The notes under the pieces were generated by a model, which searched no databases, was not told where the DNA came from, and saw nothing but the letters and a program-made list of their open reading frames with translations. A stretch of 64,000 bases of DNA, from assembly GCA_032622095.1 (NCBI GenBank), contig CP136061.1, forward strand, positions 124,001 to 188,000, read 5' to 3'. Shown here piece by piece: positions 25,301 through 37,300 of this stretch. The first letter of the stretch is position 1. Each line of letters opens with the position of its first letter. This stretch comes from Siphonodentalium dalli (Eukaryota > Mollusca > Scaphopoda > Gadilida > Siphonodentaliidae). The translations under genes were made by a program, and so were the position numbers.

Positions 25301-28300
25301 TAACCCCACCATTTCTTGACAGGTTGACCACATTTTAACAAATCTGAATCTGTCACTAAAGGATCCTCCATACTATATGTAAGCTAAATAGTCCAACCCC
25401 TCTTGAGAAGACATTTTAAGAATAACTATAGAGACATATAGTTATGTCCCTGGTCCCACCCTATTTAACCTGGTGACCCCATCTGAATATATTTGAATCC
25501 CAGACACCAAAGAACCCTTCATACTAATACTAAATATCAGTAAAATAGACCTGATGGTCCTTGTGAAGGAAGCATATTAAGATGGAAACTGTCCTTCGCT
25601 TGGCCCCTATTTGACCAGGTGACTCCATTTAAAAAAATCTAAATTGCAGTCAAACAAGAACATTCCATGCTAAATAAGCCAACTAGTTCTTGCAAACATA
25701 TTTTAAGAATTACTATGTGGTGAAATAGTTATGTCTCTGGCTCTGCCCTTATTTGACTTTGTGATCCCATTTTCACAAATCTGTCACCCACGGTAATTTC
25801 ATACCAAATATAAGCAAAATAGGCCATTTGATTCTTGCATAGAAGACATATCATGAATTACTATGGAGAGAAAGAGTAATGTAGCTGGCCTTGCACCTAC
25901 TTGACCAGGTGACCCTAATTAAACAAATCTGAATCACAATCACCAAAGAAGCCTCAATATTAAATATGAGCTAAATAGAGCTGGTGGTTCTTTCAAAGAA
26001 CACTTTTGCCAAATATGTTCTAGTGAAGTGGAAGTGGGTGTGTTAAATGTCCTGTTGAAAGATTTGAACAATACATGATAGATTGTTGTTGTAATTGGGA
26101 ATTAATGACTTCTAGCAGATCTCCAGGGAATGTTTATAAAAATGTCAGATTTCACTTGACATGTGTAGGCATATCCCGCATACAGTTAGAGCCAAAGTAA
26201 ATGTTTCTTATTAATGATTCACTGTCAAGAATTTGAGTAAATTTTATTTTTGGGACCAGGGTGGTAGAAGCAGTAAACTTTTTTTTGGAGTTATGTCCCT
26301 GGCCACGCCCACATTTGACCCAGTGACCTCATTTGAACAAATCTGAACCCCAGTCACCCAAGAATCCTTCATACCAAATATGAACCTATTTGGCCTGCTG
26401 GTATTTGAGAAGATGTTTAAAAGAATTACTATGGAGGGAAAGAGTTATGGCCCAGGCTTCGCAACTATTTGACCCAGTGACCTCATTTGAACAATTCTGA
26501 AGTGAGTCACCTAGGGAACATCCACACCAAATATGAACCCATTTGGCCTGCTGGTATTTGAGAAGAAGATGTTTAAAAGAATTACTATGGAGGGAAAGAG
26601 TTATGGCCCTGGCTTCGCAACTATTTGACCAAGTAACCTCATTTGAACAAATCTGAATGTGAGTCACCTAGGGAACATCCACACCAAATCTGAACCCATT
26701 TGGTCTTATGGTTCCAGAGGAGATGTTCAAAGAATTGTTGACGGACGGACGTATGGACGGCTCGACGGATGGACGGACGAGGAGTGATGACTATAGTTCC
26801 ACCGGAGACTTTGTCTCAGGTGAGCTAAAAACAAATATCTGTTCTGGATTCCACAAGATTTTCCAACTGTGAAAGTAGTAAATTATAATGCGAATAGGTC
26901 GGTAGACCTCATGTCCGCCTCTAAGTGTCGGCTTGATACGACCGTTGTTTGCGCATAAAAACCTGTCTTTAGTGCTAGTAAACATACATACCAAACTTAT
27001 TTCATTCAGTACACATTTACTAAAGTTATCATCCGGAAACCTCAAATTGGCAAAAATTCTAAGTAAAAAAGGGACATAACTCTGGTGAAAATTGGCGGGC
27101 AGAACCCGAATTCGAACTTGACCTGTGTTTTGCTGGGAGAAAGACACATACCAACTTTGGTTCAGATCAAATAATCCAAACTGGAGTTATCGGTCGGAAA
27201 CCAAAAATGTTAACAGACGGTCAAATTATAAGTTGAAAAAGGGCCGTAACTCATGTAAAAATAATTGGACGGAACCCATATTCGAACTTGTCCTGTATCT
27301 TTAGCTGGGAAACACACATACCAACTTTGGTTCAGATCAAATAATCCAAACTGGAGTTATTGGTCGGAAACCAAAAATGTTAACAGACGGTCAAATTCTA
27401 AGTCGAAAAGGGGGCATAACTCTGGTGAAAATTGGCGGACGGAACCAGAATTCTAACTTGACCTGTCTTTTCTGCTAGTAAACCCACATACCAATTTAAT
27501 TTAATTTGGTTCACTCTAACTAAAGTTATCATCCGGAAACCTCGGACGCACGGACGGACGGACGCACAGGCTGATTATAATAGTCGTCCGAACCCGTTGT
27601 GTCGGCGGACAAAAATATATTTTATCACAATGTTTACATAATTTCAAAAGAAAACAAACTCATTTAACATCGCAACTTTGTAACAGTTCGGGTCATCTCC
27701 GAGCGTAAAGAAACCCAGATCAAACAGAAGTTATTCCTAATTACATGGCATATTCTGTGCGTAATTGAACATGAATGTTAGATTATAATACATCATTATG
27801 ACCGTAAGATATTACTCTTTCCGATAAACATAGCATTTTGTATTGATTTCAATGATAAAGTTGATTAAAATTGATGAAAAATCACAAACTGGATCTGGGC
27901 TTAAAACCATTTCAGTGCCAAGTCCGATTTTTGTATCAACCCATATTTTCTTGATCATTTTTCAAATTTATTTTAGAGCTCTTTCCATCAAAGTATCACA
28001 TTATTATAATCAATAAATTTGAAAAATGATCAAGGAAATATGGGTTGATACAAAAATCGGACTTGGCACTGAAAGGGTTAAAAAGTCTACTATAGAAGAG
28101 TAAGGCAACCATACTTTGTCCTATACCAGTATCATGCCTAACGATTTCACCGGAAGGTTTATGTCAATGGAAACTTGGATTATTGCTCATTCAGACACGC
28201 AAATTAGTTTGTGGTACAAAAAAAAACAGTTTGTGGTACAAACCTGCTTTAAGATTTGTGACGTACGCTGATCGACCTGTCACTAAATTCCATGTGTGGA

Positions 28301-31300
28301 GTTTTCGATCTGTACCAACTGACATGGCTAACTTCCCACTTGGATGAACTGCCACACAACGAACAGCATTTCTGAAAATAGTTTCCAAAAAGGAAGAATA
28401 AAATTGGTTGACCATTTAATTTAATTTAGTTAATGACACTTGACCGGAAAACAATCTGGTCAAAAACTTGAATAAAATTTCTACAAAAATTAAATCTTGA
28501 TTTTTAGACCGACCCTGCAGTATCACAAAAACTGAACATATTGTAAGAATAACTGTCTAAATAACACATAAGCAAGAACAAATTATATAGATAATTTAAA
28601 ACACAGATGGGTTTGAAGGAAACGGCTGTTTTTTTGTTCTTAGAAGAAAAAGACTATTTGTTTGTGTTATCAGACTTTTCTACATTGAAATTCTTGAAAT
28701 AACATCACAGAACAACTAGGATACATTTCTGCAGCTTTTTATTGACTTTATCCAAGGATTTTTATGTGGGAAAATTTTTCATGCAGACAACATTCTCACT
28801 CTCCGCTGTTCGGTGTCATGAACAGAAATAATTAAGATTCTTGGGAACAAGAACATGCATTTTCTTTAAACTCGCGACACGTAAAGGGTTGTTGCATTGG
28901 AATAACATCTGGATAGAGTTAATTTTGTTGTTATCTAGCGCGGATCTGTGTCTTTGACTGCAGCAGTTCGAGGCCTTGATGAGTAATCAATAATCAGGAG
29001 ATAAATCCAAATCGGAGATGTGTGATGATCTAATTTTAAGGCATCTCATGAAGATACTCAATGCATGTGCTCGCACAAGGATCCAACTTTATAAGTCGAA
29101 CTGTCAAAATTGTGTTAAATAAAATGTAATCAACAGTATATAGTTCTCAAACGAGCCTATGGAAAGATTGTTTCCGCAAATTTTTTTCTAAATTCGACAT
29201 CGACTGTATTTTGAATCAGCATAGCTATACATGGGGGACCATATGGACAACCACTATTTGATTATGACCCGATAGAAATATTAGACATTCTTTGGGATCA
29301 AGCTCTTGGATCAAGTTTGAAAGGCTGATGACTACCCTAGATTGCTGGAACTTGCTGTTCAATAACTAAGGAATCTCAATTTCTCAACACAATGTTTGCA
29401 GTTCTCAATGATTGTCCCAGAATTCTACGTCGAAGTGTCAAAACTATATTTTTAAATCACATGTAACCAATATATTAAAATTTATATAGGTATCATAGTA
29501 TCGTACGTCTGTATCAAACGAGCTGTCGAACCTATATGGAAAGACTATTTCTGTAAATTTGTAATTAATTCAACATCAACTGTGTTTCAAATTCTACAAA
29601 GGACATTCGGCTTCATGACTGACAATTCACATTAGTATTAATGTGTCAAATTTGTGTGTCCTGCCAACTATATTACTTATTCTTCAACCTGTGAGAGCAG
29701 GGTGCTCCAAAGACAAAGGAATTTATATACAACAACAACGATGGCCATGTTTTTTAACAAAATATGAACAAATTTAATTGCTCCCATCTAGTGGTCACCC
29801 AGAAGTATTTAGTGACAATCAGATGAGGGATATGACCTGTGGGGTAGTCTCACCTGACGAATAATAGTGCATGCATGATTATTTAATTTCAGTCATAAAT
29901 ACAACCCTGCACTATTATTAGGCAGTGAGACATATAGTGAAATTGCCTGCACTATTATTAATTTCAGCCTCAAATACATGTACAGCCATGTACTATTATT
30001 CGGTCTGCACTATTATTCGGCAGGTGAGAGTATGGAGAAGGATTTAGACATGCAAAGACGCCAAAGAGTAAAATCCAGGATGGCTGCCAGCGGCCATGTT
30101 TTTCATAAAAACATTCAAATTTAATCGCTTGAATTTCAACAAATTTTGGAAAAAATTTATGGCTCCCATCTAGAGCGAATATCTGTATGAAGTTTGGTGA
30201 CAATCCGATGAGAGATGTGACCTGTAGGGTGTGCTTAATGGAATATTTGAAGGACAGCCAACCTATGGCAATAGCTCAAAATTTACTTTGTCAAAGTGAG
30301 CTAAAAACAGGGCCCTGATTTTTCTTCAGCATGGAACAATAAAGAACATTCCTTGTTAGTCTATCCAATTTAAACTAGAGGTGCCACGATTATAGATTTT
30401 GACAATCGATAATCGGGAGTCAATAATCGACTATAATCAATTAATCGTACCTAATACTATCAGTGGAAGTATTCTGTAATATGGCCTATTGGCTGGGTGC
30501 TGGTTAACTGCACTGTCGCTGGTTGTTTGAGGCATCGGCTGATGTCTTTTTTACGTTAATAAAGTGATTCATAAACCACTGTCAATGACCAATGAACACA
30601 ATGTATTCAATACCAGCACAATTCTCGGCGATGTTAAGGTTATAATATTTGTGAGTAAATTAGAACGAACGTAGCTATTAATTTCAGTGTTATGAATAGC
30701 CAAACATACAAACAATATAAAAGTAGGAATGCACGAAGGATGGCCGACGGTTCCTAAAAACTATTAAGTTTCGTCAAGCTTCGAGAGCGTGGATAACAAT
30801 CACAAATGTGTGCCCCCACCTGCAAATTGCAGGACTCCCGTGGCACCCCTAATTTAAAATGCTGGAAAATTTCTATGACTGTGGATTAATATTTCATGTA
30901 TTTTACCCTTTCATAATGGGAGCTGCGCTGGCACAACATTCAAGACCCTGTGCCAATGCATTCTCTTATATATGCGAGTCGACCATAGGTCACCTCGCAT
31001 ATATAAGAGAATGCATTGGCTTACAAATTTTTTATCATTTTTTATCAATTTTTCTTACATTCCTTAACAATTTTTTATCATTTTTTCTTTCATTCTTTAA
31101 CAATTTTTATCATGTTTTATAATTTTTTGTTACATTCTGTAACTAATTTTATCATTTTTCTTATATTCTTTAACAATTCTATCATTTTTTATATCATTTT
31201 TTCTCACATTCTTTAACAATTTTATCATAATTTTTTCTTACATTCTTTAAAGATATATTATGGACTTTTTGAAACTGATAAGTTAGCTTTGAGGTGCTAT

Positions 31301-34300
31301 GTCAACTGGAGGAATGTAGCATTTTAGTAACATTGCCGAAAATTTCAAGCAAATTGACCGTACCACTCCATAGAAATCATCGTCTGAACAACCCTCAATT
31401 GTAAATATTTATTTCTCAATTCGGGATGCAACTCTCTGCGATAAACTAATGAAAACGATTTCACCTTCGAGAATCACTGCAATTAATTAATAAATAAGAA
31501 TGACGATGTGTGTTGCCAATTTGTATATAATATTTGTAAAAATAACTAAATTTGAGCAAGAGTATTCTCCATTTCTATTTTATCACCATACTTTAGTGTT
31601 TCACATCACTTTAACAATTTTTATCATTATTTCTTACATTCTTTAACAATTTCTTTCATTTTTTCTTACATTTTTAACAGTTATAAAAAATAATATAAAA
31701 ATTGTAAGGCCAATGCATTCTTCTATATATGCGAGGCTACCTATGGTCGACTCGCATATATAAGAGAATGCACTGGCACAGGATTTTCACAAAATTTCAG
31801 GAAGCTCCCATCACGAAAGGGTTAATATCGACTTAATTTATCGGTTCTTCCAAAATTACGTAAACATAACTTGAAGGTTCAAATGATAAATTCAAGTAAT
31901 ACAAACTTGTGTCCTTTGAATGATCTCAGGCATTCCCATTTATTGGATTTCCAAATGCACACAGTTCCGTCATCACTACAGCTGAACATATGAGATCCTT
32001 CATAGAATGCGAGCCAGTTAACTGTGCCTGTAACATTACAATTCAATTCAAAATTTATTGCCAATATCTGGATTAAAACCAGGAATGTGACATAAATGTG
32101 GACACACCACAACATAAGTGAACAGGTTTAGAAATAACAATGTATCAGAAACAAAGAACATAAAAAAAAGAAACTTATTAAATGCTAATATAGACGGTCT
32201 AGAAATTTTTAGTTTCTTATTTCAAACATCAAATGGTCCATATGGGGTATATTAGATAATAAATGGTGATAAATTATATGTTTTTATTGCTACATGTGTA
32301 GGCAAGGAAATTAGGAAGAAAACAGGTAGTCCAAATCAATCAATCAACTCAATTAATTTTATTTTTGAACAAAGCAAAACCATTCGGCTCTTAGTTCCCA
32401 TATTACATAATGGAAATTGACATTTTAAACATCACAATCAGTACTTTTTTGTATAGTTCACAAGTCAATGTAAAGTCCATTTATTGCTCCACTATTTCCA
32501 TATTATGTATTATTTTGTTAGATATTTTTCTCTTTGTTTTCTTAGTTCTATCCTAAGTTTTTTCGAGTCATTAAGTTCTTTTCTTGAGCATTCACTGTTG
32601 AAATAAACTTAGTTATGTCCATCGATTTTAGTTTCTCCACTGTTAAACTGAGTTGCCTTTTTTATCATTATATCCTGTAACATAGTTCAGTGAGCTAAAT
32701 GAATTGACACCCCCCCTAATTAATTCAATAGTTTTTTCTCACTGTGCTAACACATCATTGATAATAAAAAATACAGCTACTTTTTCCCTTCTGTTCAGTT
32801 TCTTTATCCCCTTATTTGTAGAATATAAAATGCATAATTGAGGTGACTAATGGGTGAACTTCAACTGGGGAACTTCAACCTGATCCTTGGTCTGCCATAG
32901 CAGTTGAGGCTGCAGCAGAATGAAGTTCCCAGAGGATGATATTGGTGACGCTAGCCCCCAGTGTGGGCTAATGTTACTAAATTCACACTCTGGAGACCTC
33001 ATTCTGCAAATGACAGACACACTATATGCAGTCTTGATTACTATTAATGCATATCAAGTTCATTATAAGAATTAAAGCACTTCTCTGGGGGTATACATAC
33101 CTGTATAACAAATAAACCTGCTCAATAAAGTTGTTTCAATAAATTTAGTATCAAAATAGGCACCCTACATTTTGTCATCCTTTTATATAAATTACATGTA
33201 TTGAATAACGTAGTCCAAGTCTTCTTGTACTAAAACCAGCTAAGATATTGGTATGGCGATTTGCTGGTGTTTAGTCCAAGCCCGCCTGCATAGGCTTCTT
33301 ATAACACGACTTTAGCGTTAGTGACCCGCTCAAATAAAACCACAATTATATGAAATAAAATATCACAATTGCAACAATAAACGGATATTTTCCGCAGAAG
33401 ACTTGCTATTTGATCTGAAACCCACATCAGTTGTGATTTGAACGCGGTAATTTAATGTGAAAAGAGACATTTAACGCAATGTTTACATAATTTTAAAAGT
33501 ATGCGAACTCAGTTGAAAATATTCCGTAGATTTTCGATCAACCACGCACGATGAATTCTCCATTGTAATCGTAATTGTACGTGTCAATAAATAAATAAAT
33601 GCATAGATTAAGTAAATATTGAAGATATAAATGTAATACATTAAATTAATTGCGGGAATTACAACCATCTCACAGTTTAAAACAGTGTAAACACAACGAG
33701 CATTAGAATAATATGGGGGCCGCCATTTTGTTTGTATAGCCAGACCAAACTCCAGACTGTGCCGGAGTTCTTCCGTACGACTTCGGCTTTCGGTTAAAAC
33801 GTAAACAAAATATACAGCGATGTCACAAAATGCGATGTCGGTGACAATCAACCGGAATATTCTATGCGTAATTTAACATGAAAGTTAGATTATTATACAC
33901 CATTATGACCATAAGATGTCACTCTTTCCGATGTATATAGCATCATGTATTGATTTTTTAGGTAAATCAAGTAAAATACACCACAAATTCCCGCCACAGA
34001 TCCTGGGCGCAAGTCGTGTTATAAGAAGCCTATGCAGGCGGGCTTGGACTAAACACCAGCAAATCGCCATACCAATATCTTAGCTGGTTTTAGTACAAGA
34101 CTTGGACTATGAATAACGTTGGCGGATCATTCCCATTTATCAGTGATTAATTCAAGACGAATGAAGGATTTTAAAGATATGGGTGGCGTTGGTGGTGGGT
34201 ATGCTGTTAAAATATTCACCTCCTTCAAAAACCGCCATAAACAGAAAGAATAGTAAAATATAGACAAATCTTGTTCTTATACCAATCAGAAATATGGCAT

Positions 34301-37300
34301 AAACAGTATGTTATTGTCAAATGTTCTTCCTTTGTTATGTAAACAAAAGCAAAAAATCATTACAGAACCTGGCTTTTGTTTAGATCCGGATATGGTAAAC
34401 ATAAAGAGCGTAGATTGTTACTGTTTTCCTGATATGGAAATAATAAAGCGCGTTTATATCATTTGTGTGTGATTAACCAGTAGAATATTGCGCTGTGTTA
34501 TGTAAACAGAAGCAAAACGTCTGTAACACAAGCAGGCTCTTGTTTACGTACACCATCGTACGTCTTGACAACAATATACTATTTACGAACTGATTATGTT
34601 TGGCATATGAACAAAACTATATATATTTTAATATTCCTTCTGTTGATGGCGATTTGAACAAATATGAATATTTCTGCAACAAACGCCGCCCGTGACTTTA
34701 AATAGTAACATATCTGCGTATTTCATATGTCATTTTTAATAAAAGGGTACATTATATGTTAAAGTATTAGCAATATTAGTTGAATCTTCAAACTTGTGTC
34801 ATGGCAGAAAAGTAAACTATTACTATTAGTAATGAAATAACTTTACGTACTCACTCTCTACTGGTGGTATGTGTGTTGGCAAAACAGAATAAATGACCAC
34901 TTGCACACAAGTCTCCCAAAAGTTGGCATTTTTTTTAGGACAATGGCATTATTTTGAATTATTAAATTCCATTATTCATTTGAAAACAAAAATAGTTAAG
35001 ATGCTTCCTCAAAATATGTTCAGACTGGAGACAATATACATGTACTTACCTCAGAGTAAAGCAAATTTGATAATGTGTGATGGACACACAAACAAGTCAT
35101 AGTCCCGTGAAAATGAATTTTTCGGGGGACAGCAAGCAAATAACTTTACACTACACACTCACTTACCGGTATGTGTGGCATAACAGACCTCTTGCATACA
35201 AGTCTCCCAAAAGGTGTTTTTTTTAAAAGGGGTGCTGTACAATAAATCCGGCCATTTATGGGACCATCTCCTATTATACTCAACAGAAAATATCTGATAA
35301 AAGAATTATCATGAGTCAAGAATGAGACTTAAATAAACTCACGTACACAAAGAAACACGTACAAGTATAACAACCTGATAATTATAACGAAAATTAATAA
35401 ATGGCTTTTAACTCATTTTTATTATAATTACTATATTGTTTACATTATTCATAGAGTACATGAGTGTATTTTGCACTCATCCATGACTCAAATTCATTCA
35501 TTTGTTCCATATATTCTGTTGAGTATTAATAGGAAATGGTCCCATAAATGGATGGAATTAGTGTACAGTACCGGCTACCCCATTAAGGATAATAGTATTA
35601 TTGAGAAATATTGAATTCCATTATCCCATTTTGTAAACAAAAATAGTTAAGATGCTTCCTTAAAATACTTTCAGACTTGTTGAGACCATATACTTACCTC
35701 AGAGTAAAGCACATCTGATACTATTAAGTCTTAAGTAATACATGTAATGAAAATTTAATTTCCCTTGAGGGAATAAATTCAAGTGAAATTTTCTGATCGT
35801 ACACAAGTGGGGTACAGCTCCCTTAGTTAAGTTAGTTTGAACTCAAACATGTTCTTTTAGTCATTCTGTTTTAATATGTACCTTGTAAGCCCCAATAAGA
35901 AGTAATTTTAGAGTGATATTCAGTGTTGGAAGAGTATAAAAGGGAAATAGTATGTGGGCAACTTCCGTACCTGAATGCTGCATCAAACATCCAAGTTCTT
36001 GCCTCTTGTCAAGATGGAAAAGACGAATGGTTTCGTCTGTACCACCTGATGCCAGTATGTTTTTACTTGATATGGCAACAGATTTAATTGAACCCAAGTG
36101 GGACTGGTCAGTGAAGCTTGGGTCCAGGCGCCGATTCTGAAATAATTGAGAAAACAAGGCCATAATTAAAAGATTGTTTGTTTCCCCTCGTGGCCTCGAA
36201 TACAACCAAACACAGCTCAAATAATGGGAAATATAACAAATAAAGTTCATAGGCATATTACTAAACAAAGTTAGGTGGATTTTGGGCCTCAATAATGAGT
36301 GTTTTATTAGATGTTTTGTACAACACGTTTGAGTACGGCATCGAAAAGCCAAACACAAACTTCTGCCATGGATTACTCTATATCTGCTTATTGGTGATAA
36401 TTAAAGGTACTCAATCCGTAAAGAGGGTCCCCATCTCAATAGATTCCAACAACAACAATCCGATCAGAGGGTCTTATATTACTATTTCTTTGGCTTTGGG
36501 GGTAAAAAATATTTGATTCGAGTCGAATCAAACAAAGCTCAGAGTTATTAGATATTGATTTTTGAAATTTGTTATTAACTCGAGATGAGTACTATTAACT
36601 GCCGTAATCTGCTCTGGATGTGTACTCCAAATCTATTCAAACAGACAAGGATGGATAACTCTAAAATCAAGTGGTAATTTTAACGCAATTTTGACTGAGT
36701 TCTGGGCCAGATACATGTAGTATTCCCGATAATGAAAAATAATATATTTCTAAAATCGATATCTAACAAATCTGAGCTTTGATGGGTGACTTCCTCGACT
36801 CGAATCAAATATTTTTGACCCCCGAAGCCATTGAAATAGTAATTGAGAGGAGTTTTATCGGATTGAGTACCTTTAACATCTGCAATATTATATTGACGGC
36901 AGGGAGTTGAAGAAAAAACATATTTCCATAAGCATATCAGCATCTCTGTCCCTGGTGTCCCAGGAATTGGTGTCTCACGCCCAGAGCTCTAGTATATTTT
37001 ATTAAAGGGATATCTCCTGCACAGATATATACCATTTCTATGGCCATAAAAAGGGAATTAGGGGTTACCGGGGGGCTTGCTTCCTTCATATTGTGTACTT
37101 ATTGACTTGAAATAGGGGAAAAAACCCTATTTTCATATTATCAGCATCCCTGTCCCCAAGAATGTGTGTCCATCACAGAGATCAAGTATATTTTATAAAT
37201 GAGACATATCCTGCACAGATCTATACCATTTCCATGTCATAAAAGGGATCTAGGGTTACTGGGGGATTACTTCCCTCATATGGTGGGCCTACCGGTATAT

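Larger units (their letters stand above)
24406..28243 (-). other. PAK1IP1: PAK1IP1 intron 4
   Basis: The donor is AAAGCAG/GTTTGT and the acceptor TTATCTTACAG. It contains an inverted pair of about 57 bp close to its two ends (24667-24723 and 28084-28140), a long block of GTGACC..TTTGA repeats (25280-26830), a second ATAACTCTGG-type block ending in a GGACGGACG run (26830-27610), an AT-rich relic related to the inside of the 33211 foldback (27620-27890), and a TTAA MITE (27901-28081). No extra exon is seen. Confidence 0.85.
28372..31906 (-). other. PAK1IP1: PAK1IP1 intron 3
   Basis: The donor is GGACACAA/GTTTGT and the acceptor AACTATTTTCAG. It contains unique AT-rich sequence (28400-29700), a GATGGCTGC/GGCCATG repeat (29740-30310) with scattered GCACTATTATT phrases (29865-30020), a deleted hAT-like element (30376-30851) and a large TTAA MITE with a nested TTAA insertion (30902-31825). 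Confidence 0.85.
32028..35970 (-). other. PAK1IP1: PAK1IP1 intron 2
   Basis: The donor is CATTCAG/GTACGG and the acceptor ATGTTACAG. It contains an inverted relative of the 11570 foldback (32770-33060), a 9-bp-TSD foldback (33211-34109), a TTAA MITE (34171-34701), and a 240-bp duplication (34839-35080 and 35140-35725), the second copy of which is split by a 342-bp inverted-repeat element. The 32150-32760 stretch is AT-rich with nothing recognised. Confidence 0.85.

Noticed and set aside
26386-26667. 93-codon frame with an internal repeat
   Set aside because: The repeat in the peptide is the TTTGACC/GTGACC tandem DNA repeat; there is no coding evidence.
30859-31216. Phe/Leu-rich small membrane proteins
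   Set aside because: Frames through the T-rich ACATTCTTTAACAATTTT repeat of a MITE.
35861-36358. A 165-codon minus-strand open frame as a separate single-exon gene
   Set aside because: Only its middle is PAK1IP1 exon 2 (35971-36136). The flanking parts are intron read-through across a good acceptor and donor.
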